Shown one piece after another: positions 36,266 through 46,050 of a stretch of 64,000 nucleotides of DNA. The position numbers were made by a program, and so were the translations under genes. Source of the DNA: Streptomyces lunaelactis (GTDB lineage Bacteria; Actinomycetota; Actinomycetes; Streptomycetales; Streptomycetaceae). The notes below the pieces were generated by a model, which was not told the DNA's origin, did not search any database, and was given only the letters and a program-made list of their open reading frames with translations. Numbering within the stretch: position 1 is the stretch's first letter; each line of letters begins with the position of its first letter. The DNA is taken from positions 1,426,001 to 1,490,000 of the forward strand of contig NZ_CP026304.1 in the NCBI RefSeq assembly GCF_003054555.1. The letters are read 5' to 3'.

Positions 36266-37882
36266 CTACCCGCCCCTTCCCGAAACTGGAGCTTCGCCCC
36301 AGACCCCCGTACGGCCTTCGGCCGTGTCCTCAAACGCCGGACGGGCTGCACATCCAGCCCCCGCCTCCGTGCGGCCGGCGGCCATGCCCGCCGCGTCCAG
36401 CAGCGCCGTGCCCACGATCAGATCCGCCCCGCCGAACTCCGGGTCGTCCAGTTCCGTGCCGTCGTCGACGGCGAACAGCAGGCGCTCCTCGCCCTGGCGG
36501 TAGGCCGTGCCGACCGGGGGGCTCGCGGCGTGGATGGCCAGCAGGGCGACCAGGTACGGGAGTTCGGGGTCGCGGCGGCGGGCCTCGGCGAGCAGGCCGG
36601 AGAGGCGGCGCGGTGCGTCGTGTTCCAGGTCGAGCAGTTCCATCGCGCTCGCGAGCTGCTCCTCGCTGAAGCGACTGTCGTCGGGGGTGGCGATGAGATC
36701 GGGCTCGGGCATCTCCGCGCCCAGGTGCTCGCGCTCAATCGGCGGCGTGAGCAGCATGTCCACCAGGTCTGCGACCCGTACGGACGAGGGCGTACGCAGC
36801 CCGGTGCCGCGGGCGAAGAAGGCGTCCGTGACCCGGATCGCCGCCTCGAGCGGCAGCGGCAGCAGCGGGGCGACCAGCTGGCCGTACAGGTCCAGTCCGG
36901 AGCGCGCGGTGGGGCGGGCGAAGGCCTGGCGGTCCTGCTCGGCGCGGAACAGCGGGCCGGCTTCGAGGAGCCGGGACTGCAGCTGCGTGTGACGGCGGAT
37001 GCAGTCCTTGACGATGTCGACCAGCTCGGCGGCGCGCCGTTTGTGCTCCGGGTCCTCGGCCTCGTCACGGGCCTTGCGGATGTTGGTGAGGATCGCGTTC
37101 TCGTGGCGGTAGCGGTCGGCGACATGGTCGAGCGCCTCGGCGATCATGTCGGGGACGGCGTTCAGCCAGTCGACGGCCCGCACATTGCGCCGGGTCGCCT
37201 CCAGCGTCCTGCGCAGCGTCTCGGCATACTGCACGGTCCGGTAGCGGGCCTGCTCGGCTGCGAGCTGGGCGTCCGCGAGACGGCCGCGGCTGATCAGGAC
37301 CTCCAACTTCACCTCGGCCGCGATCTGCGCGCTGGTCACGTCCGTGTCGAGCGCGCCGACCAGGACGTTGACCGCTTCGTCGGTCGTACGGAGGTAGACG
37401 CTGCCGCCGTATCCCGGGACTTCCTCGATGAGCTTGAAGTCGTAGTCACGGCGAGTGTAGGCGCCGTCGGGGCCGAAGGTGCCGTACACCGCGCGGAATC
37501 CGCGGTCCACGCTGCCGACGTTGATCAGGTTCTCCAGCACCCAGCGGGCGACGCGCTCGTGCTCGGCGACCGGACGGCGGGGGGCCTGGGCCGCGACGCG
37601 GGGCAGCAGCCTGGCCACTATCTGGTCATGGTCGGCGCCGGTGTCGAAGTCCATGTTCAGTGTGACGTGGTCGATGGCCGCCAGCGCCACCTCCGCCATC
37701 GCGTAGACCGAGTACTCCCCCGCGAGATTCGCCTTGCGCACGTCGAGATCGTGCAGCGGCGCGGTGCAGGCGAGCGCGCGCAGCCGCCGCGCGAGCCCTT
37801 CGTCGGCGGCCGGGCCCTGTGCGAGCCGCGGCCCCGCGCTGAGCTGGGGCGGAACGAAGTCCGTCGAGGCAGGCGAAGTCAC
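36266..37882 (-). CDS. MukF/JetA-like kleisin condensin subunit
   Basis: 538 residues from the GTG at 37882; a TTG at 37912 would add ten. The N-terminal ~150 residues look like a winged helix (ARWVLENLINVGSVDRGFRAVYG). A central helical, coiled-coil section follows (DVTSAQIAAEVKLEVLISRG, then AAEQARYRTVQYAETLRRTLEATRR), and a C-terminal domain (~300-480). It is first of a three-gene unit with kite and SMC subunits, which supports a kleisin role bridging the SMC heads. The final ~27 codons are written in a dispersed repeat element (36270-36348), so the native C-terminus may have ended near AAGMAAGRTEAGAG. Confidence 0.65.
   Translation of the reverse strand: MTSPASTDFVPPQLSAGPRLAQGPAADEGLARRLRALACTAPLHDLDVRKANLAGEYSVYAMAEVALAAIDHVTLNMDFDTGADHDQIVARLLPRVAAQAPRRPVAEHERVARWVLENLINVGSVDRGFRAVYGTFGPDGAYTRRDYDFKLIEEVPGYGGSVYLRTTDEAVNVLVGALDTDVTSAQIAAEVKLEVLISRGRLADAQLAAEQARYRTVQYAETLRRTLEATRRNVRAVDWLNAVPDMIAEALDHVADRYRHENAILTNIRKARDEAEDPEHKRRAAELVDIVKDCIRRHTQLQSRLLEAGPLFRAEQDRQAFARPTARSGLDLYGQLVAPLLPLPLEAAIRVTDAFFARGTGLRTPSSVRVADLVDMLLTPPIEREHLGAEMPEPDLIATPDDSRFSEEQLASAMELLDLEHDAPRRLSGLLAEARRRDPELPYLVALLAIHAASPPVGTAYRQGEERLLFAVDDGTELDDPEFGGADLIVGTALLDAAGMAAGRTEAGAGCAARPAFEDTAEGRTGVWGEAPVSGRGG
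36270..36348 (-). repeat. REP-like dispersed Streptomyces element, copy 1
   Basis: Core GTCCTCAAACGCCGGACGG then GCTG (36326-36348), followed on the same side by CGCCCCTTCCCGAAACTGG (from 36272). I recognise this as an intergenic element found many times in Streptomyces genomes near gene ends. Here it supplies the last codons of the kleisin-like gene. A second core copy lies at 42432-42454 with one base different in 23. Confidence 0.65.
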
Positions 37883-37931
37883 GCTGCACAGATTAGGTCC
37901 TCGCACTGACAACGGTCGAAACGGCGCAGAA

Positions 37932-37975
37932 GCGACCGCGCAGAGGGCGACCGCTCAGAGGCGACCGCTCAGCAG
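37932..37975. repeat. Three tandem ~15-bp units
   Basis: GCGACCGCGCAGAGG (37932-37946), GCGACCGCTCAGAG (37947-37960) and GCGACCGCTCAGCAG (37961-37975) follow head to tail between the kleisin-like gene start and the gntR stop. It lies in the promoter region of the condensin operon, where copy-number changes could affect spacing. Confidence 0.7.
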
Positions 37976-37987
37976 CGGCCGGCCCCG

Positions 37988-38722
37988 CTACGCTCCGGCC
38001 TCGTCCTCGTCCTCGACCTCGCCCTCGTCCGCGACGAGATGGGCGTAGGTCTCCACCAGCTGCGTGCGCGAGTCGTCGAGGTAGTCGGCGAGGAGCCGCT
38101 CGGCGCCCGACCGCTGCCCGGCCCGCAGCGCTTCCAGAATCGCCCGGTTTCGCACGAGATAGGGCTGGTGCAGCCGGCGCGGGTCGTCGACGACATGGAA
38201 GGCGAGCCGCAGCTCCGCCAGGACGCTGCGCATCAGTTCGTCAGTGCGGGCGCTGCCGGCGAGGGCGACCAGTTCGCGGTGGAAGTGGATGTTGGCCGTG
38301 GCGACGCCCTGCCAGTCGCGCTCGCACTCCGACTGCTCGCCGCCCGCGACCGCCGCGTCGAGCTTGTCCAGTGCGTACGGCGGCTTGCCCAGCCCGTGCA
38401 CGACGGCGCACTCGACGAGCTGTCGGGTGCGGTAGATGTCCACGACGTCCTGGACGGCGAGCATCCGTACGAACACCCCGCGGTTGAGCTGGTGCTCGAG
38501 CAGCCGCTCGTGGGTCAGCAGCCGGAACGCCTCGCGCAGTGTGTTGCGCGAGACACCGAGCGCCTTGCCGATGCTGTCCTCCGAGAGCCGCTCCCCCGGC
38601 GGGAAGTAGCCCTCCGCGATGCGGGTGCGCAGGATGTCCGCGACCCGCTCCGCCGTGCTGGTGCGGCCCAACAGCGGTCGGTCGTCCGCCAGTCCGCCGA
38701 TCTCGGACTCCGTCGTCCCCAC
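37988..38722 (-). CDS. GntR-family (FadR/VanR type) regulator, probable controller of 5-oxoproline genes
   Basis: 244 residues. GTG at 38722 with GAGAGG a few bases upstream. N-terminal winged helix-turn-helix: RVADILRTRIAEGYFPPGERLSEDSIGKALGVSRNTLREAF. The C-terminal FCD ligand domain is all-helical with the metal-ligand pattern (RQLVECAVVHGL, ANIHFHRELVALAG, NRAILEALRAG). The tail is very acidic (EGEVEDEDEAGA). It is divergent from the MFS-pxpABC genes, with a 162-bp gap carrying a TTGT-N11-ACAA palindrome, so it most likely represses those genes and responds to 5-oxoproline or a related compound. Ligand is inferred from context. Confidence 0.9.
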   Translation of the reverse strand: MGTTESEIGGLADDRPLLGRTSTAERVADILRTRIAEGYFPPGERLSEDSIGKALGVSRNTLREAFRLLTHERLLEHQLNRGVFVRMLAVQDVVDIYRTRQLVECAVVHGLGKPPYALDKLDAAVAGGEQSECERDWQGVATANIHFHRELVALAGSARTDELMRSVLAELRLAFHVVDDPRRLHQPYLVRNRAILEALRAGQRSGAERLLADYLDDSRTQLVETYAHLVADEGEVEDEDEAGA

Positions 38723-38802
38723 AACGCCCTCTCTCCCTCGCCCGGCCGCTCCTGCCGACGCGTGAACTCCATCGTAGAAGCAAGAACAACCCAACATGAC
38801 TC

Positions 38803-38832
38803 TTGTCGGATCGTTCAACAATCCCCTACCTT
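38803..38832 (+). promoter_or_regulatory. Candidate promoter/operator of the MFS-pxpABC unit
   Basis: TTGTCG (38803-38808) and TACCTT (38827-38832) are separated by 18 bp and fit a vegetative promoter. TTGT...ACAA (38803-38806 and 38818-38821, 11-bp spacer) forms a palindrome over the -35 region, where GntR repressors commonly bind. The MFS start is 52 bp downstream. Confidence 0.4.
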
Positions 38833-38884
38833 GGCGTAACCGCACAGTCTCGGCAGCATCCTCCTCCCCCTCTGCGAGGTGCAG

Positions 38885-40162
38885 ATGAGTACGACCCAGA
38901 CACACGTGAAGCAGGGCGAACTCCCCGAGGACACCGGCGCGTTCGCGTGGCTGCGGGCGCTCGGTCCGCGCGGCCGCCGCGCCTTCGGCGGCGCTTTCGG
39001 CGGCTATGCCCTCGACTCCTACGACTACTTCACGCTGCCGCTCAGCATGGTGGCGATCTCCGCGTACTTCAGTCTCGACAACGGACAGACCGGACTTCTC
39101 ACCACAGTCACCCTGGTCGTCTCGGCGGTGGGCGGCGCGGTCGCCGGCATCCTCGCCGACCGGATAGGCCGGGTGAAGGCGCTGATGATCACGGTGATCA
39201 CCTATGCGGTCTTCACCGTCCTGTGCGGCTTCGCCCCCAACTACGAGACCCTGATGGTCTTCCGTGCCTTGCAGGGCCTCGGCTTCGGCGGCGAGTGGGC
39301 GGTCGGCGCGATCCTCGTCGCCGAATACGCCTCGGCCAAGCACCGTGGCCGCACACTCGGCGCCGTGCAGAGCGCGTGGGCGGCCGGCTGGGCGCTCGCC
39401 GTCATCGTCTACACCCTGGTCTTCCAGTTCCTCGACGCCGACACCGCCTGGCGCGTGATGTTCTGGACGGGCGCCCTGCCGGCCCTGCTGGTGATCTACG
39501 TACGGCGCAATGTCAGCGACGCACCCGAGGCGGCCGAGCGCCGCCACGCCAGCGTCGGGCGCGGATCCTTCACGACGATCTTCAAGAAGGATCTGCTGCG
39601 CACGACGTTCTTCGCGACGCTGCTCTCCACGGGCGTCCAGGGCGGCTACTACACGCTCGCCACCTGGGTCCCCACCTACCTCAAGACCGAGCGGGGTCTC
39701 ACCGTCGTCGGCACCGGCGGCTACCTGACCTTCCTGATATCCGGCTCGTTCATCGGCTATCTCACCGGGGGCTATCTCACCGACCGTATCGGCCGGAAGA
39801 AGAACATCGCGCTCTTCGCCGTGCTCTCGGCGATCGGGATTCTCGTCTACACCAACATCCCTTCGGGGGCGAACGGCCTGCTGCTCGTCCTCGGCTTCCC
39901 GCTCGGCTTCTTCATGTCCGCGATCTTCAGTGGCTTCGGGTCGTTCCTCAGCGAGCTGTACCCCACGGCCGTACGCGGCACCGGCCAGGGCTTCACGTAC
40001 AACAGCGGCCGCGCCGTGGGGGCTTTCCTGCCCACCCTGGTCGGCTTTCTGTCGGACACCTGGGGTGTGGGCGGGGCGCTCGTGCTGGGCGCCGCCGGGT
40101 ACGGCCTCGCGGTGGTGGCTCTGTTCGGGCTCCCCGAGACGCGCGGCCGCGAACTTCTCTGA
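38885..40162 (+). CDS. MFS transporter, likely organic-acid or 5-oxoproline importer
   Basis: 425 residues, 12 membrane segments. Sugar/metabolite:H+ symporter branch with the family motifs ADRIGRVKALM after helix 2 and TDRIGRKKNIALF after helix 8, and QGLGFGGEWAVGAILVAEY in helix 4, typical of the aromatic acid/sialate (NanT, ShiA-like) group. ATG at 38885 with GCGAGG upstream; an in-frame GTG at 38879 is possible. The pxpA gene follows after 30 bp, so it probably brings in 5-oxoproline or a related acid for PxpABC. Confidence 0.9.
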   Translation: MSTTQTHVKQGELPEDTGAFAWLRALGPRGRRAFGGAFGGYALDSYDYFTLPLSMVAISAYFSLDNGQTGLLTTVTLVVSAVGGAVAGILADRIGRVKALMITVITYAVFTVLCGFAPNYETLMVFRALQGLGFGGEWAVGAILVAEYASAKHRGRTLGAVQSAWAAGWALAVIVYTLVFQFLDADTAWRVMFWTGALPALLVIYVRRNVSDAPEAAERRHASVGRGSFTTIFKKDLLRTTFFATLLSTGVQGGYYTLATWVPTYLKTERGLTVVGTGGYLTFLISGSFIGYLTGGYLTDRIGRKKNIALFAVLSAIGILVYTNIPSGANGLLLVLGFPLGFFMSAIFSGFGSFLSELYPTAVRGTGQGFTYNSGRAVGAFLPTLVGFLSDTWGVGGALVLGAAGYGLAVVALFGLPETRGRELL

Positions 40163-40192
40163 CAACGACAACACCGAACCGGAGGTGCTGCG

Positions 40193-40957
40193 ATGACCTG
40201 GGCGTCCATCGATCTCAACGCCGACCTCGGCGAAGGCTTCGGCCGCTGGCGGCTGACCGACGACGAACAGCTGTTGTCCGTCGTCACCAGCGCCAATGTC
40301 GCCTGCGGCTTCCACGCCGGGGACGCGGTCACGATGCGCCGGGTCTGCGAGCTCGCGGCGGACCGCTCGGTGCGGATCGGCGCCCAGGTCTCGTACCGCG
40401 ATCTGGCGGGCTTCGGACGGCGCTCCATGGACGTCCCTCCGGACGAACTCGCGGCTGAGATCGCGTACCAGATAGGCGCGTTGGAGATCTTCGCCCGGGC
40501 GGCCGGGTCGCGTGTCTCGTACGTGAAACCGCACGGCGCGCTCTACAACCGCGTCGTGCACGACGAGGACCAGGCGGCAGCCGTCGTCGAAGGTGTCCTG
40601 CTGTCGGGCGAACGGCTGCCGCTGCTCGGGCTGCCCGGCTCCACGCTGCACACGATGGCGGAGAAGGCCGGACTGCCCGCCGTCACCGAGGCGTTCGCGG
40701 ACCGCGCGTACACGGCGGAAGGCACGCTCGTGCCGCGCGGACAGGACGGCGCGGTGCTCAGCGATCCGGCCGCCGTCGTCGAACGGTCCGTCAGCATGGC
40801 CAGGTTCGGGGTGGTCACCTCACGCTGCGGGCGGTCGGTCGGGGTGCGTGCCCGCTCGCTCTGTCTGCACGGCGACACCCCGGGGGCCGTATCGCTCGCC
40901 CGCCGGGTGCGCCGGGAGCTGGAGACGGCGGGGGTCCGTGTGGAGGCCTTCGTATGA
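40193..40957 (+). CDS. pxpA: 5-oxoprolinase subunit A (LamB/YcsF family)
   Basis: 254 residues, full length. Forms, with PxpB and PxpC, the ATP-dependent bacterial 5-oxoprolinase that opens 5-oxo-L-proline to glutamate. Signature stretches: DLNADLGEGFGRW at the N-terminus, ANVACGFHAGD, VKPHGALYN and the C-terminal LCLHGDTPGAV. GGAGG lies upstream of the ATG and the stop overlaps the pxpB start (ATGA). The order A-B-C is conventional. Confidence 0.95.
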   Translation: MTWASIDLNADLGEGFGRWRLTDDEQLLSVVTSANVACGFHAGDAVTMRRVCELAADRSVRIGAQVSYRDLAGFGRRSMDVPPDELAAEIAYQIGALEIFARAAGSRVSYVKPHGALYNRVVHDEDQAAAVVEGVLLSGERLPLLGLPGSTLHTMAEKAGLPAVTEAFADRAYTAEGTLVPRGQDGAVLSDPAAVVERSVSMARFGVVTSRCGRSVGVRARSLCLHGDTPGAVSLARRVRRELETAGVRVEAFV

Positions 40958-41583
40958 GAGCCCTCGCGGTCGGCGACCGGGCGCTCCTTGTCGAGCTCGC
41001 CGACGGCGACGAGGCGGGGGCGCTCCATGCCGAACTGCTGCGCCGCCGGGCCGAGGGCACTCTTCCGGCGGTCCGGGAGATCGTGCCCGCCGCCCGGACC
41101 GTGCTCCTCGACGGGCTGGACGATCCCGGGACCTTCGCGCGCGAGCTGACCGCATGGGAGATTCCGGCGCTCCACGCGCGCGTGGAGGACGCGATCGAGG
41201 TTCCCGTCCGCTACGACGGCCCGGATCTGGCAGCTGTCGCGGCGCTGTGGCAGGTGACGGAGGAGGAGGTCGCACAGATCCACTCGGCGGCCGAATTCCG
41301 GGTCGCCTTCTGTGGGTTCGCGCCCGGCTTCGGCTATCTGACGGGGCTCCCGCAGCGGTACGCGGTACCGCGCAGGGTCACCCCGCGCTCCTCCGTCCCC
41401 GCCGGGTCGCTCGCGCTGGCCGGTCCGTACACCGGCGTGTATCCCCGCTCATCCCCCGGCGGCTGGCAGCTGATCGGAACGAGCGACGCGGTGCTGTGGG
41501 ATGCGGCGCGGCAGCCCGCCGCGCTGCTCTCGCCGGGGACACGGGTGCGTTTCGTGCCGGAGCACGCCGGGATCCGCCGATGA
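40954..41583 (+). CDS. pxpB: 5-oxoprolinase subunit B (KipI/allophanate hydrolase subunit 1 family)
   Basis: 209 residues. Family motifs: VPVRYDG, EFRVAFCGFAPGFGYLTGLP, and VPAGSLALAGPYTGVYPRSSPGGWQLIG. Acts with PxpC as the ATP-dependent activating half of the 5-oxoprolinase complex; the family was first known from the Bacillus kinase inhibitor KipI. Both ends overlap its neighbours by four bases. Confidence 0.95.
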   Translation: MRALAVGDRALLVELADGDEAGALHAELLRRRAEGTLPAVREIVPAARTVLLDGLDDPGTFARELTAWEIPALHARVEDAIEVPVRYDGPDLAAVAALWQVTEEEVAQIHSAAEFRVAFCGFAPGFGYLTGLPQRYAVPRRVTPRSSVPAGSLALAGPYTGVYPRSSPGGWQLIGTSDAVLWDAARQPAALLSPGTRVRFVPEHAGIRR

Positions 41584-42455
41584 CCGACCGGGCCTTCGCC
41601 GTCGTACGGGCCGGGGCGCTGACCACCGTGCAGGACCTGGGACGGCCCGGGCATGCCCATCTCGGGGTGCCGCGCTCCGGGGCGCTCGACGCGCACTCCG
41701 GCCGCCTCGTCAACCGGCTGGCCGGCAATGCGGAGAGTGCCGCGGTCCTGGAGACCACGCTCAACGGGTGTGCGGTGCGGCCGCGTTGCGTCGTGACCGT
41801 GGCGGTGGGCGGCGCGCCGTGCCCGGTCACGGTCGACGGGCGGCCGGTGGCCTGGGGTGCGCCGGTGCGGGTGGCGGCGGGATCGGTGCTGGAGATCGGC
41901 CCGGCGGTGCGCGGAGTGCGAAGCTATGTGGCCTTCGCCGGTGGGATCACGGTCGATCCGGTGCTGGGCAGCCGCTCCACCGATCTGCTCTCCGGGCTGG
42001 GCCCGGCGCCGCTGGCGGACGGCGCCGTACTGCCGCTCGGGAAGCCGGCCGGGCCGCCGGGCCGGGTCGACGGCGGCGTTCCGTGGCCCGCGCCACCCGC
42101 GGAACTGGTGCTGCGGGTGCGGCTCGGGCCGCGCGCCGACTGGTTCACGGACACGGCGCTGCGAACGCTGGCCTCGGCCGCGTACCGGGTCTCGTCGGCG
42201 AGCAACCGGATCGGACTGCGTACGAAAGGCCCTGCCCTGGAGCGCGCGGTACACGGCGAACTCCCCAGCGAGGGCGTGGTGCTGGGGGCGGTGCAGGTGC
42301 CACCGGACGGCTGCCCGGTGGTCTTTCTGGCCGACCACCCCACCACCGGCGGCTATCCGGTGGTGGCGGTCGTCGACGAACGGGATCTCGCGGCGGCGGC
42401 GCAGGCGGTGCCGGGGGTACCTGTGCGTTTCGTCCTCAATCGCCGGACGGGCTGA
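41580..42455 (+). CDS. pxpC: 5-oxoprolinase subunit C (KipA/biotin-dependent carboxyltransferase family)
   Basis: 291 residues. Motifs: [27 protein letters not shown] at the N-terminus, [36 protein letters not shown], and [17 protein letters not shown]. Last gene of the MFS-pxpABC unit. Its final eight codons (FVLNRRTG and stop) lie inside a REP-like repeat, and its 3' end overlaps the convergent oxoprolinase gene by 20 bp. Confidence 0.95.
   Translation: MTDRAFAVVRAGALTTVQDLGRPGHAHLGVPRSGALDAHSGRLVNRLAGNAESAAVLETTLNGCAVRPRCVVTVAVGGAPCPVTVDGRPVAWGAPVRVAAGSVLEIGPAVRGVRSYVAFAGGITVDPVLGSRSTDLLSGLGPAPLADGAVLPLGKPAGPPGRVDGGVPWPAPPAELVLRVRLGPRADWFTDTALRTLASAAYRVSSASNRIGLRTKGPALERAVHGELPSEGVVLGAVQVPPDGCPVVFLADHPTTGGYPVVAVVDERDLAAAAQAVPGVPVRFVLNRRTG
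42432..42454. repeat. REP-like dispersed element, copy 2
   Basis: This 23-bp core differs from 36326-36348 at one base (CAATCG for CAAACG). It sits exactly at the junction of two convergent genes and encodes the last residues of pxpC on one strand and of the fused oxoprolinase (NLSPSGD) on the other. Its position suggests a role as a bidirectional terminator or mRNA end. Confidence 0.65.
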
Positions 42456-45400
42456 GATTTCGCGGTGCGCCGTACCCCCCGCCGCCCGGTGTGCTCATCA
42501 CCAGCACGTCCCCCGCCCCGACGTCCACCGCATCGACGCCCTCCAGCCGCGTCACGCTGCCGTCGGCCCGCTCGACATGGTTGCTGCCCAGCGCGCCCGG
42601 CCCGCCGCCCGCCATGCCGTACGGCGCGACGCGGCGGTGTCCGGTGAGCAACGCCACCGTCATCGGCTCCAGGAAGCGGATTCTGCGGACGGCTCCGCAG
42701 CCGCCGCTCCAGCGGCCCCGGCCGCCGCTGCCCTCCCGTACGGCGAAGGCGTCCACGCGCACCGGATAGCGCCACTCCAGCACTTCGGGGTCGGTGAGCC
42801 GGGAGTTGGTCATATGCGTCTGTACCGCGTCGGCTCCGTCGAAGCCGTCTCCCGCGCCCGAGCCGCTGGCCACCGTCTCGTAGTACTGCACGCGGTCATT
42901 GCCGAAGGTGAGGTTGTTCATCGTGCCCGAGCCCTCCGCCTGTACGCCGAGCGCGGCATACAGCGCACCGGTGACGGCCTGCGAGGTCTCCACATTGCCC
43001 GCGACGGTGGCCGCGGGGTGGGCGGGCGCGAGCATCGAGCCCTCCGGCACCCGCACCTCCAGCGGCTCCAGGCATCCGCTGTTGAGCGGGATGTCGTCCG
43101 CGACCAGCGTCCGGAACACGTACAACACCGCTGCCATGACCACCGACTTGGGAGCGTTGAAGTTCCCGGGCTGCTGCGGTGAGGTGCCGGTGAAGTCGAT
43201 GACCGCGCCGCGCCGGCCCCGGTCCACGCGCAGCGCGACCTGGATGACGGCCCCGCCGTCGGTCTCGTAGCGGTACTCGCCGTCGCTCAGGCCGGCGACG
43301 ATTCGGCGTACGGACTCCTCGGCATTGTCCCGCACATGCCGCATATACGCCTGGACGACGTCGAGCCCGAACTGGTCGACCATACGGCGCAGTTCGGCGA
43401 TGCCCTTCTCGTTCGCGGCGATCTGGGCGCGCAGGTCGGCGAGGTTGATGTCGGGCGCGCGGGACGGGTAGCGGGCGCCGGTCAGCAGTGCCCGCGTCTC
43501 GGTCTCGCGCAGCCGCCCGTCCCGTACGAGCAGCCAGTTGTCGAAGAGGACGCCCTCCTCCTCGACGGTGCGGCTGAAGGCGGGCATGGAGCCCGGGGTG
43601 ATGCCGCCGATCTCGGCGTGGTGGCCGCGCGAGGCCACCAGGAACCGCAGCTCCTCCCCCTCGAACACCGGCGTCACGACCGTCACATCGGGCAGATGCG
43701 TGCCGCCGTGGTACGGGTCGTTGATCGCGTACACATCCCCCGGCCGCAGCGCGCCCTCGTTCCGGCGCAGCACCTCTTTGATGGACTCGCCCATCGAGCC
43801 GAGGTGTACGGGGATGTGCGGCGCGTTCGCGATCAGGTTACCGTCCGCGTCGAAGAGGGCGCAGGAGAAGTCGAGCCGCTCCTTGATGTTGACGGAGTGG
43901 GCGGTGTTCTCCAGGCGTACGCCCATCTGCTCGGCGATCGCCATGAAGAGGTTATTGAAGACCTCCAGGAGCACCGGGTCGACATCGGTGCCGACGGCGA
44001 CCCTGCCGGGGCGTGGCCGTGCGCGCGTCAGCAGCAGATGCCCGCCCGAGGCCGCCGTCGCCTGCCAGCCGGGGTCGACGACGGTGGTGGCATCGGCCTC
44101 GGCGATGATCGCGGGCCCTGTCACGGTGTCGCCGGCACCCAGGTCCCGACGCCGGTACAGCGGGGTGTCCCGGCGCTCGCCGTCGACGAACATCCGCACC
44201 GTGGCGCGCTGCGCGAACTGCCCGTCGCCGGCCGTCTCTTCGACGACGTACTCGCCGTGCTCGCCGGCAGTCCCCACCGCCTCGACGGAGACTGCCTCCA
44301 CGACGAGCGGCTTGTCCATGGTGAACGCGTAGCGGGCACGGTGGGTCGACTCGAAGGCCTCCTTCATGGCGGCGACGGTGTCCAGCGGCACGGGCAGGCT
44401 CGCGTCCGTGCCGCCGTAACGGAGCAGCACGCGCGCGTGAGTGGTGATCGCGGCGTCCGGGACGGCGTCGGCGCGCAGCTCGGCGCGGGTGCGGGAGGCG
44501 AGTTCCCCGCAGAGGGTGCGGACGCGCCCGAGGGCCGCCTCGTCCAGCTCGGCCTCCACGGACTGCTCGCGCATGGCGGTCGCGTCGGCGAGCCCGATGC
44601 CGTACGCGGAGAGCACCCCGGCCAGCGGCGGCACGATCACCGTGTCGACGCCGAGGGCGTCGGCGACCGCGCAGGCGTGCTGGCCGCCCGCTCCGCCGAA
44701 GGAGCTGAGGGCGTAGCGAGTGATGTCGTGTCCGCGCTGTACGGAGATCTTCTTGACCGCGTTGGCCATATTGAGGACGGCGATCTCCAGGAAGCCGGCC
44801 GCGACCTCCTCGGGGGTGCGCTCGGTGCCGGTCTCCTTGCGTACCTCTTCGGCGAGTTCGGCGAACCGCTCGCGCACGGTCTCGGCGTCCAGCGGCTGGT
44901 CGCCGGCGGGTCCGAAGACCGCGGGGAAGTGGTGGGGCTGGACCCGGCCGAGCATCACATTGGCGTCGGTGACGGTGAGCGGTCCGCCGCGGCGGTAGCA
45001 GGCAGGGCCGGGCACGGCGCCGGCGGAGTCGGGCCCCACGCGGTAGCGCCGGCCGTCGAAGTGGAGGACGGAGCCACCGCCTGCCGCGACGGTGTGGATG
45101 TTCATCATGGGCGCGCGCATCCGTACACCCGCGACCTGGGTGCCGAGCTCCCTCTCGAACTCGCCCGCGTAGTGCGACACATCGGTGGACGTGCCGCCCA
45201 TGTCGAAGCCGATGACCCGCCCGAATCCGGCCTGTTCGGAGGTGCGGGCCATGCCGACGACGCCGCCGGCTGGGCCGGAGAGCACGGCGTCCTTGCCACG
45301 GAAGTGTGCGGCCTCGCGCAGACCGCCGTTGGACTGCATGAACAGCAGGCGGATGCCGTCGAGTTCGGCCGCGACCTCGTCCACGTACCGCCGCAGGATC

Positions 45401-46050
45401 GGCGAGAGGTAGGCGTCGACGACGGTGGTGTCGCCGCGCGGCACCAGCTTGATCAGCGGGCTGACCTCGTGCGAGCAGCTGACCTGGGTGAAGCCGAGTG
45501 CGCGGGCCTCATCGGCGATACGGGTCTCGTGGTCGGGGTGGCGGTAGCCGTGCATCAGCACGATCGCGGCGCTGTGGAAGCCTTCGCTCCGGGCGGCCTT
45601 CAACTGTTCGGTGACGGCGGCCAGGTCGAGCGGCCGGACGGTCCCGCCGTGCGCGTCGACGCGTTCGGGGACCTCGATGACGCGCTCGTACACCGCCTCC
45701 GGCAGCACGATCCGGCGGTCGAAGAGGCGGGGCCTGTTCTGGTAGGCGATCTTCAGCGCGTCCCGGAAGCCCTGGGTGATGACGAGGACGGTCGGTTCGC
45801 CGCGCCGCTCGAGAAGAGCGTTGGTGGCGACGGTCGTGCCCATCTTCACACTGGCGACCCTCTCGGCCGGGACGGGCTCGTCCTGGCCGATGCCGAGGAG
45901 CAGCCGGATCCCGGCGACGGCCGCGTCCCGGTACCGCTCCGGGTTGTGCGAGAGCAGCTTGCGGGTCACGAGCCGTCCGTCGGGGCGTCTGCCCACGATG
46001 TCGGTGAAGGTGCCGCCACGGTCGATCCAGAACTCCCAGAGCCCGCTCAT
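42436..46050 (-). CDS. Fused 5-oxoprolinase / hydantoinase (HyuA-HyuB type)
   Basis: 1,204 residues, the size of a eukaryote-like OPLAH enzyme. The N-terminal HyuA half (~1-680) has the actin-like ATPase motifs [12 protein letters not shown] at the start and [17 protein letters not shown] (~290), and [14 protein letters not shown]. The C-terminal HyuB half (~700-1190) has [41 protein letters not shown] and a Gly-rich end. Hydrolyses 5-oxoproline, hydantoins or a related cyclic amide with ATP. Starts inside the stop of the SGNH gene (ATGA) with GGGGGA just before, and is last in a four-gene coupled chain. Its convergence on pxpABC places two different oxoprolinase types back to back. Confidence 0.93.
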   Translation of the reverse strand: MSGLWEFWIDRGGTFTDIVGRRPDGRLVTRKLLSHNPERYRDAAVAGIRLLLGIGQDEPVPAERVASVKMGTTVATNALLERRGEPTVLVITQGFRDALKIAYQNRPRLFDRRIVLPEAVYERVIEVPERVDAHGGTVRPLDLAAVTEQLKAARSEGFHSAAIVLMHGYRHPDHETRIADEARALGFTQVSCSHEVSPLIKLVPRGDTTVVDAYLSPILRRYVDEVAAELDGIRLLFMQSNGGLREAAHFRGKDAVLSGPAGGVVGMARTSEQAGFGRVIGFDMGGTSTDVSHYAGEFERELGTQVAGVRMRAPMMNIHTVAAGGGSVLHFDGRRYRVGPDSAGAVPGPACYRRGGPLTVTDANVMLGRVQPHHFPAVFGPAGDQPLDAETVRERFAELAEEVRKETGTERTPEEVAAGFLEIAVLNMANAVKKISVQRGHDITRYALSSFGGAGGQHACAVADALGVDTVIVPPLAGVLSAYGIGLADATAMREQSVEAELDEAALGRVRTLCGELASRTRAELRADAVPDAAITTHARVLLRYGGTDASLPVPLDTVAAMKEAFESTHRARYAFTMDKPLVVEAVSVEAVGTAGEHGEYVVEETAGDGQFAQRATVRMFVDGERRDTPLYRRRDLGAGDTVTGPAIIAEADATTVVDPGWQATAASGGHLLLTRARPRPGRVAVGTDVDPVLLEVFNNLFMAIAEQMGVRLENTAHSVNIKERLDFSCALFDADGNLIANAPHIPVHLGSMGESIKEVLRRNEGALRPGDVYAINDPYHGGTHLPDVTVVTPVFEGEELRFLVASRGHHAEIGGITPGSMPAFSRTVEEEGVLFDNWLLVRDGRLRETETRALLTGARYPSRAPDINLADLRAQIAANEKGIAELRRMVDQFGLDVVQAYMRHVRDNAEESVRRIVAGLSDGEYRYETDGGAVIQVALRVDRGRRGAVIDFTGTSPQQPGNFNAPKSVVMAAVLYVFRTLVADDIPLNSGCLEPLEVRVPEGSMLAPAHPAATVAGNVETSQAVTGALYAALGVQAEGSGTMNNLTFGNDRVQYYETVASGSGAGDGFDGADAVQTHMTNSRLTDPEVLEWRYPVRVDAFAVREGSGGRGRWSGGCGAVRRIRFLEPMTVALLTGHRRVAPYGMAGGGPGALGSNHVERADGSVTRLEGVDAVDVGAGDVLVMSTPGGGGYGAPRNLSPSGD

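Noticed and set aside
30367..37882. Calling the condensin operon a complete Wadjet defence system
   Set aside because: No JetD-like nuclease gene is present in the window, so only a Jet/Muk-like complex is supported.
38039..38839. Plus-strand frame opposite gntR
   Set aside because: Shadow of the GntR winged-helix and FCD domains.
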